NCBI GenBank assembly: GCA_014190235.1
Contig: BJGC01000009.1
Span: 1 to 64,000, forward strand
Direction: 5' to 3'
DNA: 64,000 nt
DNA from: Actinomycetes bacterium
GTDB lineage: Bacteria > Actinomycetota > Acidimicrobiia > Acidimicrobiales > Ilumatobacteraceae
Shown here: positions 9,407-17,161 of the stretch, one piece after another
Position numbering within the stretch: the first letter of the stretch is position 1
Layout: each line of letters begins with the position of its first letter
Program-made: the position numbers and the translations under genes
The notes under the pieces: generated by a model
The model's database searches: none
Seen by the model: the letters and a program-made list of their open reading frames with translations, nothing else
Told to the model about the DNA's origin: nothing

Positions 9407-10408
9407 TCACAGAGTCGCAGGGTCTGGAATCTTCTCTCCAACATGTGTCGTGCGTGGATCAGCTCGTCCGTCGATTCCGATAACGCAATCTGTCACCGTG
9501 GCTCCCTGGCCAATGTGCCCCATCACAATGCTTGCCTCTACGCGTGCACCGCTGTCAACCACCGCACCAGGCAAAAGTACCGAGTCACTAATGATTGCTC
9601 CCCCACCGATCTGACAACCATCCCCCACCACTGAGTGCGTGATAACGGCCGTGCCGGCAATGTGGGCTTGAGCAGCAACTGAAGCGAGGATGCGTGAACG
9701 AGATCCGTCAATGAGGTCCAGGTTGGCTTTGAGATATGTCTCTGGACGACCAGTGTCGATCCAGTAATCATCCGTAGACATGGCAGAGAGTGAACCCGTC
9801 GCAACAAGGGCCGGAAAAACCACGCGTTCGATTGACAGCGACTGATCGATGGGAATGTGGTCAAGAATCGATGGTTCAAGGACGTATGTTCCGGCATTGA
9901 CGGCTCTACTTGTGGTCTCATGCGCTTGGGGCTTTTCTAGAAAACGCTGCACTACTCCGCTGTCGTTTGTTTCGACTACGCCGAATTGAGACGGATCTTC
10001 AACGGGCGTGAGATGCAGGGTTGCAACTGCGCGCTGCTGTCGATGAAAGTCCACGAGTGCACGAACATCAAGATCCGTCAGAATGTCTCCGTTCACGACA
10101 ATAAAAGTGTTATTGATTGCGGCGTAACGTGCAGCAAATCCGACTGCTCCCGCGGTGTCCATGGGATGTGGTTCGACGGCGTAACGAAGCGAAACACCAG
10201 CACACATGCCATCTGGAAATGCTGCCAGAAAAGGCTCCGGCTTGAATCCGAGTGCCAAAACAACTTCGGTGACATCAGCAGTACTGAGTGCGGCAATGAT
10301 GTGCTCGAGCAATGGCACGTTTGCAACTGGCAACAACGGCTTTGGCGTTGTATACGTCAACGGCCTCAGTCGGGTACCAAAACCACCGACCAAGATAACT
10401 GCTTGCAT
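9407..10408 (-). CDS. Sugar-1-phosphate nucleotidyltransferase (mannose-1-phosphate guanylyltransferase type)
   Basis: The N-terminus AVILVGGFGTRLRPLT and PKPLLPVANVP are the NTP- and sugar-phosphate-binding signatures; VNGDILTDLD holds the metal-binding Asp and FLEKP follows. After about residue 245 the repeats read as a left-handed beta helix, as in GDP-mannose pyrophosphorylases of this type. In mycobacteria the comparable gene (manB/rmlA2) lies near fbiAB, and that synteny is partly kept here. Likely supplies GDP-mannose for gmd and fcl, though a glucose-1-phosphate enzyme cannot be excluded. Its start codon overlaps the upstream stop by one base. Confidence 0.85.
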   Translation of the reverse strand: MQAVILVGGFGTRLRPLTYTTPKPLLPVANVPLLEHIIAALSTADVTEVVLALGFKPEPFLAAFPDGMCAGVSLRYAVEPHPMDTAGAVGFAARYAAINNTFIVVNGDILTDLDVRALVDFHRQQRAVATLHLTPVEDPSQFGVVETNDSGVVQRFLEKPQAHETTSRAVNAGTYVLEPSILDHIPIDQSLSIERVVFPALVATGSLSAMSTDDYWIDTGRPETYLKANLDLIDGSRSRILASVAAQAHIAGTAVITHSVVGDGCQIGGGAIISDSVLLPGAVVDSGARVEASIVMGHIGQGATVTDCVIGIDGRADPRTTHVGEKIPDPATL

Positions 10409-11223
10409 TATCCGTTCGAAGTCGTCGTAGCGCCAGCGATTGTTGTACTCGTAGCGCCAGCGATTGTTGTACTCGTAGCGCCAGCGATTGTTGTACTCGT
10501 GACTCCGCCTTGATCTTTTGCGCCGAGTTCGGGCAAGTTTGTGGCCGTAGGAGGAATCGGCACATCAGCGTCTGCGGCAACATAGGCGATGGTGATTGCT
10601 AGTCCATCTTTTTTAATTCGAATATTGTCAAAGTCTGTGATGAACAGTTTCTTTTGTGACGGATCGTCGTACTGATCCCAAACAACAACCTTGACGACAG
10701 CATCGACGGTCTTACCCTTGGAGTCCTTGCACTTATCTACTTTGACGTCATAGGTGACACCACCGTTTTGATCATCGGGGAATACGATTTTGTCTTTGGT
10801 GACAGAAATCCCGTACACATCAAAGAAGACACCAAGTTTTGCGCGATTTCCAGACGCTAAAGCCGATGGATGCCAATGCAGCACACCGTCATCGTGGCTA
10901 TGGATTCCGTACTTGATGAAGTTTGGATCAAGGGGCTCTTCTTTGTTGCCGACAAGATTGTCAAGAAATTTTCCATCGTTTGTGCTTGAAGATGGATCTG
11001 CACACCTGTAGAAACCGTAGGCAACATGCCAATGATCGTTGGCCGTTGGAGGTGTGTTTTTGCTTGGTGCAGACTCGCGTGCATATCCGATTAAGACGAT
11101 TCCGAGCACCACAATGATGGTCATGACAGCAGGAAACAGTGTTCCTCCCTGGAACCGGACTTTTTTGCCCTTGCCCTTTTGCGCTAGCCGCGCAACACGT
11201 TTTGCAGATGATCCATTAGCCAC
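10408..11223 (-). CDS. Actinobacterial membrane-anchored hypothetical protein with Thr/Ala repeat tail
   Basis: This 271-residue protein starts with a basic segment (KRVARLAQKGKGKKVRF) and a single TM helix at about 30-50, so the rest is probably outside the cell. The exported part is His- and Trp-rich around residues 62-125 (HWHVAYGFYRC, IHSHDDGVLHWHP), which could bind metal. The C-terminus consists of an 8-residue Ala-Gly-Ala-Thr-Ser-Thr-Thr-Ile unit repeated three times, encoded by a 24-bp DNA tandem repeat. It starts with GTG and overlaps both neighbours, inside the glycan operon. No function can be assigned. Confidence 0.72.
   Translation of the reverse strand: MANGSSAKRVARLAQKGKGKKVRFQGGTLFPAVMTIIVVLGIVLIGYARESAPSKNTPPTANDHWHVAYGFYRCADPSSSTNDGKFLDNLVGNKEEPLDPNFIKYGIHSHDDGVLHWHPSALASGNRAKLGVFFDVYGISVTKDKIVFPDDQNGGVTYDVKVDKCKDSKGKTVDAVVKVVVWDQYDDPSQKKLFITDFDNIRIKKDGLAITIAYVAADADVPIPPTATNLPELGAKDQGGVTSTTIAGATSTTIAGATSTTIAGATTTSNG
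10427..10500. repeat. 24-bp direct tandem repeat, three units
   Basis: Three perfect copies of a 24-bp unit at 10427-10450, 10451-10474 and 10475-10498 encode the Thr-rich tail of the protein above. In-frame length means copy number can vary without breaking the gene. Confidence 0.95.
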
Positions 11224-12490
11224 GAAGGAAAGAGGTTACAGGGCGATTCGTCACCATGCTGAGCAATTCGAGATACATCTTTGCCACAGCCTCGGCTGAG
11301 ACATGCGATTCCACCCACTCTCGACCTGATGTACCCATGCCTTGTGCCATCAACGGGTCGTCCACTAATTGCCTTAGAGCGCCGATAAAAGCCGACACAT
11401 CATCTGGGGGGCTGCTGAGTCCACCGCCACTTGTACGCAAAATTCGTGGCACTTCTGTGCCTGGATCAATCGCAGCAACCACAGGGCGTCCCGCGGCCAA
11501 GATGCTGTAGGTCTTGGACGGAACACTGACTGCACCAAGCCCGGCGCGAAGCGCGACCACATGGATGTCGGCACTTGCTAGGACTTCTGACAATCGATGA
11601 TGTGGCTGATATTGCCCAAAGCGAATATTTGAGATTCCGATGGCTTGTTGTTGCAACGCGTCTTTGGCACTTCCGCCACCATTAATCACAAATGTGACGT
11701 CAGGCATCTGGCGTGCTGCATCAATCAAAAGTTCGAGCGACTGCGAGAAACCAACATTGCCCGCATACATCACCACAGGCTCAGCGCCAATAGAAAGTTC
11801 TTGACGGTATGTAGTCATTCGATTCTGTGGCTTGATGGCTTGGACGTCAACAAAGTTAGGAATAACAACTACTCGGCTCGGTGCGCAATGTTTGATCTTT
11901 GCTTGAACATTGTTCTGTAAATCCTGGGACAACACCACGACCTTGCGCGCACGGCGATAACTCAATGACTCTAATTTTTTGGCGCACGTGATGATGGCTG
12001 GGTTTGTAATCGCACCAGTCGCTATTGCAGCATCCGGAAAAACATCTTGAATATTAAATACAAGCGGAGCGCGACGCAATAACCCTGCGAACCAGCCAGT
12101 TAGGCCAAGTGTGAGTGGTGGAGACATCGCAATAACAGCATGAATGCGCCGATGAATACCACCAGCGAACAACGCACTGACTCCGGCAAGCACGCTGAAT
12201 GCAATAAATCCAACCGCACGGCGCACAAGACTCTGCTTATTCTTTCCCGGAAACGGATGCACCCGAGTAATGGACCCCCATGAGGTGCGCTCATGACGAA
12301 TAAGCCGTCCGGTCCAACCAGATTCAATTTCATGATCGCGATACCACGGCAGCGCAGTAACAACATGCACTTCGATATTGAACTTTACGAGTTCTGCAAC
12401 GATCTGAGTCATGACGTCACCTGTCGGAGCAGTGTCTGGTGCAAAATGTGGACACAGAACAACCAGGCGCATGGCTGGTGATGTCTTCAT
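11216..12490 (-). CDS. Glycosyltransferase family 4 (WcaI/WbuB-like)
   Basis: A GT-B fold glycosyltransferase of 424 residues. The N-terminal LVVLCPHFAPDTAPTGDVM and the FNIQDVFPDAA segment match WbuB/WcaI-type enzymes that build colanic-acid and O-antigen-like glycans; the C-terminal half has VPSKTYSILAAGRPVVA, the nucleotide-sugar-binding EX7E-like region. The ATG at 12490 overlaps the upstream stop as ATGA, which fixes the start better than the longer frame. Sugar donor and acceptor are unknown. The operon context with gmd/fcl suggests it may add fucose-type or hexosamine residues. Confidence 0.85.
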   Translation of the reverse strand: MKTSPAMRLVVLCPHFAPDTAPTGDVMTQIVAELVKFNIEVHVVTALPWYRDHEIESGWTGRLIRHERTSWGSITRVHPFPGKNKQSLVRRAVGFIAFSVLAGVSALFAGGIHRRIHAVIAMSPPLTLGLTGWFAGLLRRAPLVFNIQDVFPDAAIATGAITNPAIITCAKKLESLSYRRARKVVVLSQDLQNNVQAKIKHCAPSRVVVIPNFVDVQAIKPQNRMTTYRQELSIGAEPVVMYAGNVGFSQSLELLIDAARQMPDVTFVINGGGSAKDALQQQAIGISNIRFGQYQPHHRLSEVLASADIHVVALRAGLGAVSVPSKTYSILAAGRPVVAAIDPGTEVPRILRTSGGGLSSPPDDVSAFIGALRQLVDDPLMAQGMGTSGREWVESHVSAEAVAKMYLELLSMVTNRPVTSFLRG

Positions 12491-13608
12491 GCCAATGCCT
12501 CGCGATAAACCTCTAGGAGCGCTGCTGCTGAGCGTTGGGCGGTAAACCACGCCGCGCGTGCTTGCCCCGCCGACGACAATTCAACACGTCGTGCGCGCAC
12601 CGCAACAAGAGCACCTTTCCAGGCCTGAATCTCAAGGGGCAACACGATCCCTGCGTCGCCAACGACTTCAGGCAAACTTGTTTTGTTGCTGCACACGACT
12701 GGCGTTCCAAGAGTCATTGCCTCGACAACAGGTGCTCCAAAGCCTTCGTACTCTGACGGAAATACCACGGCATCTGCCATGGCAATTATTCCGTCACGCT
12801 CGTTTGAAGTGATGTGGCCCGTGCGCACGACACGTTCTTCAAGACCCAGCGCTGACACCAGTTGCATCACCTCAGTTTCGGCGTGACCATGAGAACCTGT
12901 CAACACCAGTCGTAGCGTTGGATCAGCCCACGTCGCATCATCAGATGCGAGTAACTGCAGCAAAAACTCATGATTCTTGTGTGGGTGCGTGATGGCCGGG
13001 TACACGATGACAGGCCCTTTGCCAAGCGAATACTTTCTGCGCAACGTATCTGGTGAAGTTGCGTTGATACCAAGTTGTTTCTCCATCCCATGCGGAACAA
13101 CAAGAATTTTACTTGCTTCAATTCCTAAGTGCTGAACCAAACTATTGGCTACGAATTGTGAAGGAACTGCAATTCGTGTTGCCCGTTTGACCGATGACGG
13201 GACAACCATGCGCAAGTAGCGCAACTTCAGAGACTTGACATACTGCGGATACTCCACCCACTGAATATCGTGCACTGTCAAGACCGATGGTTTGCGCTGA
13301 GCGCGAGGCAACGTACCTCCACCATGGTGCATCAACTGCATCGATCTCGACACAATTGGCAACCATAAGTGCTCAAGCGCAACACGCACTGCCCGGGTTG
13401 TGCATTTTGATGGCGCCTCAACAACTTTGAATTCCTTGGCAATTTGAGGTTGTCGTGCGCTAAATCCACGCGGAGCAAAGACTCGTATCTCAAACTCATG
13501 ATTAATCTCACTCAGTCCTAGCAACTGTCGTACAAGATAATCCTCACTGCCACCTACTCCTGGTCTGCACCACAACAGATTCATTCCAACTGCGACGGAG
13601 TTCGTCAT
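12487..13608 (-). CDS. Glycosyltransferase family 4
   Basis: A 373-residue GT-B enzyme. It opens with NLLWCRPGVGGSEDYLVRQLL, a donor-side glycine-rich loop of GT4 mannosyl/rhamnosyl-transferases, carries STVHDIQW-like and VPHGMEK sequences mid-protein, and ends with the PSEYEGFGAPVVEAM motif (EX7E) that binds the nucleotide sugar. The start at 13608 is set by an ATGA overlap with the upstream gene. It resembles its upstream neighbour, suggesting the two arose by duplication or act in sequence on one glycan. Substrates unknown. Confidence 0.85.
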   Translation of the reverse strand: MTNSVAVGMNLLWCRPGVGGSEDYLVRQLLGLSEINHEFEIRVFAPRGFSARQPQIAKEFKVVEAPSKCTTRAVRVALEHLWLPIVSRSMQLMHHGGGTLPRAQRKPSVLTVHDIQWVEYPQYVKSLKLRYLRMVVPSSVKRATRIAVPSQFVANSLVQHLGIEASKILVVPHGMEKQLGINATSPDTLRRKYSLGKGPVIVYPAITHPHKNHEFLLQLLASDDATWADPTLRLVLTGSHGHAETEVMQLVSALGLEERVVRTGHITSNERDGIIAMADAVVFPSEYEGFGAPVVEAMTLGTPVVCSNKTSLPEVVGDAGIVLPLEIQAWKGALVAVRARRVELSSAGQARAAWFTAQRSAAALLEVYREALA

Positions 13609-14684
13609 GATGCACACACCTGTGAATACACACCATGCGTGAGAGCAGCAGTGCGTTGCCACGACATTGTTGTCGCGTGAACACGGCCAAGATGACTGAG
13701 TTCGTCGTGACGCGCAAGTACTTGATGCAAACCGTCGGCAATCGCGCCCACATCTAATGGATCAACCAAAACTGCAGCATTTCCGGCAACTTCTTCTGTG
13801 CTTGTTGCAAAAGATGTCAATACAGGAGTTCCTTGCACCATTGCTTCAAGAATCGGAAGTCCGAATCCTTCCAAAATTGATGGATAGCACAGTGCTTGAG
13901 CGGCTGCATATAACGCTGCGAGGTCTGCAGTTGGCACATGACCTAGAAAAATAATATTCTCGGATGCAATCGGAGTTCCATTCCCCCAACCCGGCGCACC
14001 CACAATGACAAGTGGCGGTGCATCAGCAATCAAGGCATGAGCCTGAACAAGTCGCGCCAAATTTTTACGGGGCTCAAGCGTGCCGACAAATAGTACATAT
14101 TCAGATGGCAACGAGTATGTACTGCGCACTCGTTGCACATCAGATGGCGTTACTCGGACATCGTTTACCCCGAGCGGAACATGGTGCAGTACCGACGCAC
14201 TAAAACCTGCGTCAACACAGTCAGTCATTGTTGCACGCGATGAACAGAGCACTGCCTGAGCATTTTTTTTCAGAATCTCTAAACTGCGCCGAAAGATCTT
14301 GTTCCCACGTGCCGTAAAAAACTCGGGGTGACGCAAGAACGCAAGATCGTGCAGCGTCACCACGAGTGGCCGTGTTGTTGCTGGCGCAATAATTGTGGTG
14401 GCATGCACAAGATCAGGAGCATTGACCACCGACTCCACTTTTGGCCATGACAGCCGCATCCATGATTCATACAAAACAGCTCCACCGAACGGCAAGTACC
14501 GCATCGGGATTGACGGCTCATATCCAACCGTTGGGGTGCCTCGATGTCGCCCAGCGACCCCAATCACATCAAGGTCTGCTCGCTCTTGAAGGGCCCGCGC
14601 AACCTCCAGGGCAGCCACCGCCGTGCCCCCGGGCACCCGGTGCCAACATTGCTCAAGGGTGTAGGCGACACGCACGGCTCTCAT
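13605..14684 (-). CDS. Glycosyltransferase family 4
   Basis: First gene of the minus-strand glycan operon, 359 residues. The N-terminus has HRVPGGTAVAALEVARAL; the middle reads VVTLHDLAFLRHPEFF and YVLFVGTLEPRKNL, the typical interdomain region of GT4 mannosyltransferases; the donor site is PSILEGFGLPILEAM. It diverges from fcl with 30 bp between start codons. No clear TANNNT hexamer sits 6-8 nt before this start, unlike fcl. Function is presumably transfer of a hexose onto a lipid- or polymer-linked glycan. Confidence 0.87.
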   Translation of the reverse strand: MRAVRVAYTLEQCWHRVPGGTAVAALEVARALQERADLDVIGVAGRHRGTPTVGYEPSIPMRYLPFGGAVLYESWMRLSWPKVESVVNAPDLVHATTIIAPATTRPLVVTLHDLAFLRHPEFFTARGNKIFRRSLEILKKNAQAVLCSSRATMTDCVDAGFSASVLHHVPLGVNDVRVTPSDVQRVRSTYSLPSEYVLFVGTLEPRKNLARLVQAHALIADAPPLVIVGAPGWGNGTPIASENIIFLGHVPTADLAALYAAAQALCYPSILEGFGLPILEAMVQGTPVLTSFATSTEEVAGNAAVLVDPLDVGAIADGLHQVLARHDELSHLGRVHATTMSWQRTAALTHGVYSQVCAS

Positions 14685-14701
14685 TCTGACCGCTTCCGAC
14701 C

Positions 14702-14707
14702 TACGCT
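14702..14707 (+). promoter_or_regulatory. Leaderless -10 element of fcl
   Basis: TACGCT ends 7 nt before the ATG at 14715 within the 30-bp divergent intergenic space. Confidence 0.55.
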
Positions 14708-14714
14708 TGCACTC

Positions 14715-15674
14715 ATGTCGTCATTCTGGACCAATCGCCCTGTTCTTGTTACTGGTGGACATGGGTTCTTGGGCCGTGTTGTGGTGCAACTTTTGGAGTC
14801 GGCCGGAGCCACGGTTTTTGCACCCACACATCAAGCCTATGACCTCACCGTGCCAGGTGTGTCAGAAAAAATGCTGGCCAAATATGCACCAACACACGTC
14901 ATCCATCTTGCGGCTCGCGTGGGCGGTATTGGCTACAACCAAGTGGCTCCCGCGCCGTTGTATTTCGACAACTTGATGATGGGCACTCATGTGATTGAGG
15001 CAGCACGCACATCTGGCGTAGAAAAAACTGTGTTGCTTGGAACAGTCTGCAGTTATCCCAAGTTCACACCAGTGCCCTTTACTGAAACATCGCTATGGGA
15101 TGGTTATCCAGAAGAAACAAATGCGCCCTACGGAATCGCTAAAAAAGCGCACCTCATCCACGCTCAAGTAAACGCACAGCAGTACGGACAAAAGTTCGCA
15201 TACTTAATCCCAACAAACCTCTACGGACCAGGCGATAAATTTCATCCATCTGTTTCACACGTCATTCCCGCGCTGATTAAAAAATGTGTCGAGGCGCGCG
15301 AATCTGGCTCCGCCACAATCGACGTCTGGGGAACAGGTGCCGCAAGTCGCGAGTATCTGTATGTTGTCGATGCAGCAGCAGCAATTCTTTTGGCTGCTGA
15401 AATCTACGACGGGACAGACCCGATCAATTTAGGAACAGACCACGAAATCACAATTCGTCAAACAGTCGAGACAATAAAAGCAATCTCGGGCTTTACTGGC
15501 GATGTGGTGTGGGATTCAAGTAAACCCGATGGTCAACCTCGTCGTCGCATCGACCCCACACGCGCCCACGACATACTTGGATGGCGCGCCACGATGGACT
15601 TCGAACAAGGTCTGCAAAATACTCTCGATTGGTTTCTTGCTCACCGGGACATCGCCGAAGCCGAACCGAGTTAG
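14715..15674 (+). CDS. fcl: GDP-L-fucose synthase
   Basis: An NADPH-dependent epimerase-reductase that converts GDP-4-keto-6-deoxymannose to GDP-L-fucose. Signatures include VTGGHGFLGR, HLAARVGGIGYN, the catalytic segment TVCSYPKF (Ser/Cys), and YGIAKKA (Tyr and Lys), then LIPTNLYGPGDKF, all standard for this enzyme. Length of 319 residues is normal. The ATG at 14715 is preferred over a longer frame because it gives the canonical N-terminus and follows TACGCT by 7 nt. It forms a pathway with gmd at 5720. Confidence 0.92.
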   Translation: MSSFWTNRPVLVTGGHGFLGRVVVQLLESAGATVFAPTHQAYDLTVPGVSEKMLAKYAPTHVIHLAARVGGIGYNQVAPAPLYFDNLMMGTHVIEAARTSGVEKTVLLGTVCSYPKFTPVPFTETSLWDGYPEETNAPYGIAKKAHLIHAQVNAQQYGQKFAYLIPTNLYGPGDKFHPSVSHVIPALIKKCVEARESGSATIDVWGTGAASREYLYVVDAAAAILLAAEIYDGTDPINLGTDHEITIRQTVETIKAISGFTGDVVWDSSKPDGQPRRRIDPTRAHDILGWRATMDFEQGLQNTLDWFLAHRDIAEAEPS

Positions 15675-15737
15675 TGCAGCCACATTTCTACTGACACGTC
15701 ACAGTGCTGCGAGTGGCATGCGTCCTACACTTGAGGC

Positions 15738-16577
15738 GTGTCGCTCCCCCCACCCACACTGCCTAGTTGTTATCGACACCCCAGTCGCACAACCGGAAGA
15801 CATTGCACTCGTTGCGGTCGACCTGCGTGCGGTGACTGCTTAGTGCAGGCCGATATCGGTTCTCGCTGTGTTGGTTGTGTGCGCGAACTACAACCAAATT
15901 TACGAACTCGTGCTCGGTTCTGGAACGCTGGCCAACAAGGCGTTGTCACTCGCATTCTGATCAGCATTAACGCACTTGTCTTCATGTGGATCATTGCTGG
16001 CGGATCACAGGGCTCACTCATGGGCGGCACCATTAATCAGCACCACGTTGATTTGGGACTTGCTGGTGTATTTTTGCGCCAAGGTGAGTGGTACCGCATG
16101 GTGTCAGCAGGATTTTTACATTTTGGGTTATTTCACATCGGCATGAATATGTTGTTGTTGTATCAACTCGGAAACCTGCTTGAACCAATTTTGGGTCGCG
16201 GCAAATTCACGCTGCTTTATTTTGCGGCATTGGTAGGAGGATCTGCGGGTGCAATTATCTCAAGCCCCAATGGTCTGACGGGTGGTGCTTCTGGGGCAGT
16301 GTTCGGGCTGATGACTGCGGCTGCGGTGGTCTTGCATCAACGCGGAATCAATCCGATGCAAACAGGTCTTGGCGCAACATTGGTGCTGAACTTGGTTATC
16401 ACTTTTGCCATTCCGGGTATTTCTGTTGGTGGCCACGTTGGTGGCGCACTCGTCGGCGCAGCCGTGAGTTGGGTCATGGTTGAACCAAACTGGAAACGCT
16501 CAATGCCATGGTTGTCCTGGGCTGCTCCGGTGATTGCCATCGTCGGCGCATTTTTTGTTGCCAACATGACGCTGTAG
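15738..16577 (+). CDS. Rhomboid-family intramembrane serine protease with N-terminal zinc finger
   Basis: A 279-residue protein. The first 55 residues form a Cys/His-rich B-box-like zinc finger (CYRHPSRTTGRHCTRCGRPAC, then CVGC). Six or so TM helices follow from about residue 75. Catalytic features are GGASGAVFG (Ser of GxSG) and the His in VGGHVGGALVG, plus HFGLFHIGMNML, giving the Ser-His dyad of rhomboids. Such proteins cleave membrane-embedded substrates. GTG start with TACACT at 15726-15731 ending 6 nt upstream. Substrates are unknown. Confidence 0.9.
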   Translation: MSLPPPTLPSCYRHPSRTTGRHCTRCGRPACGDCLVQADIGSRCVGCVRELQPNLRTRARFWNAGQQGVVTRILISINALVFMWIIAGGSQGSLMGGTINQHHVDLGLAGVFLRQGEWYRMVSAGFLHFGLFHIGMNMLLLYQLGNLLEPILGRGKFTLLYFAALVGGSAGAIISSPNGLTGGASGAVFGLMTAAAVVLHQRGINPMQTGLGATLVLNLVITFAIPGISVGGHVGGALVGAAVSWVMVEPNWKRSMPWLSWAAPVIAIVGAFFVANMTL

Positions 16578-16588
16578 CGCCGTCTCGT

Positions 16589-16813
16589 TTAAGAGTGACA
16601 GGATCCGCCGCAACAACCGCCGCCACTCGTGGGCATTGGTGCTGGCGTTGATGCGGTTGATGTCGAGGCTCCGACCGAGGCAAAGACACTCAGCAACCTC
16701 ACAGCATTGTCATGTCCGCTTGGACATGTCGCTGAACTATTGGCTTGTGCCATTGGTCGGCGTTCTTCAAAAGTGGTGTCACATGTACGGCAGCGAAATT
16801 CATATAAAGGCAT
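16589..16813 (-). CDS. FmdB-type zinc ribbon protein
   Basis: A 74-residue protein starting MPLYEFRCRTCDTTFEERRPM, the FmdB putative regulatory zinc-ribbon family, with a second CP pair (ATCPSGH) completing a four-ligand site. The C-terminus is low complexity (Ser/Thr/Ala/Pro) ending in a Gly/Cys cluster, GGGCCGGSCHS, often seen in this family. TACACT at 16820-16825 ends 6 nt before the ATG. Exact function is not known for the family. Confidence 0.88.
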   Translation of the reverse strand: MPLYEFRCRTCDTTFEERRPMAQANSSATCPSGHDNAVRLLSVFASVGASTSTASTPAPMPTSGGGCCGGSCHS

Positions 16814-16855
16814 ACCGCGAGTGTAGAGCAGATTCGGGGCTGGTTAACTAACTCT

Positions 16856-17158
16856 ATGTCGCAATCCGCATCTACTCCCCTGCAGACCAGGCCAGCACAG
16901 GCGGTGCCAGAGACAGAACTGACTCCCCAAACAGGTGAACCCGTTGTAGCTCATATCGTCAAAACAGAACCGGGTGAATCGGCTGCTGCAAAAGTGCTTG
17001 AAGCTCGAGTGTATGGCACGCCTCTCGAAGCGGTGTGTGGACACGTCTGGGTGCCGTCGCGTGATCCTCAACAACTACCGATGTGTCAAAAATGCAAAGA
17101 CATCTACGACACGTACCGCATGTTTAATGAGCACCTAGGTGACTCGCCGTCAGAATAA
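16856..17158 (+). CDS. DUF3039 family protein
   Basis: A 100-residue protein whose C-terminal half carries GTPLEAVCGHVWVPSRDP followed by MCQKCKDIY, the core of the actinobacterial DUF3039 family, with three Cys that may bind zinc. The N-terminal 50 residues are polar and unstructured. It ends 3 bp before the convergent dnaE2 stop. A TTAACT hexamer 6 nt before the ATG is a weak fit to the leaderless pattern seen elsewhere. Function unknown. Confidence 0.85.
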   Translation: MSQSASTPLQTRPAQAVPETELTPQTGEPVVAHIVKTEPGESAAAKVLEARVYGTPLEAVCGHVWVPSRDPQQLPMCQKCKDIYDTYRMFNEHLGDSPSE

Positions 17159-17161
17159 ATA

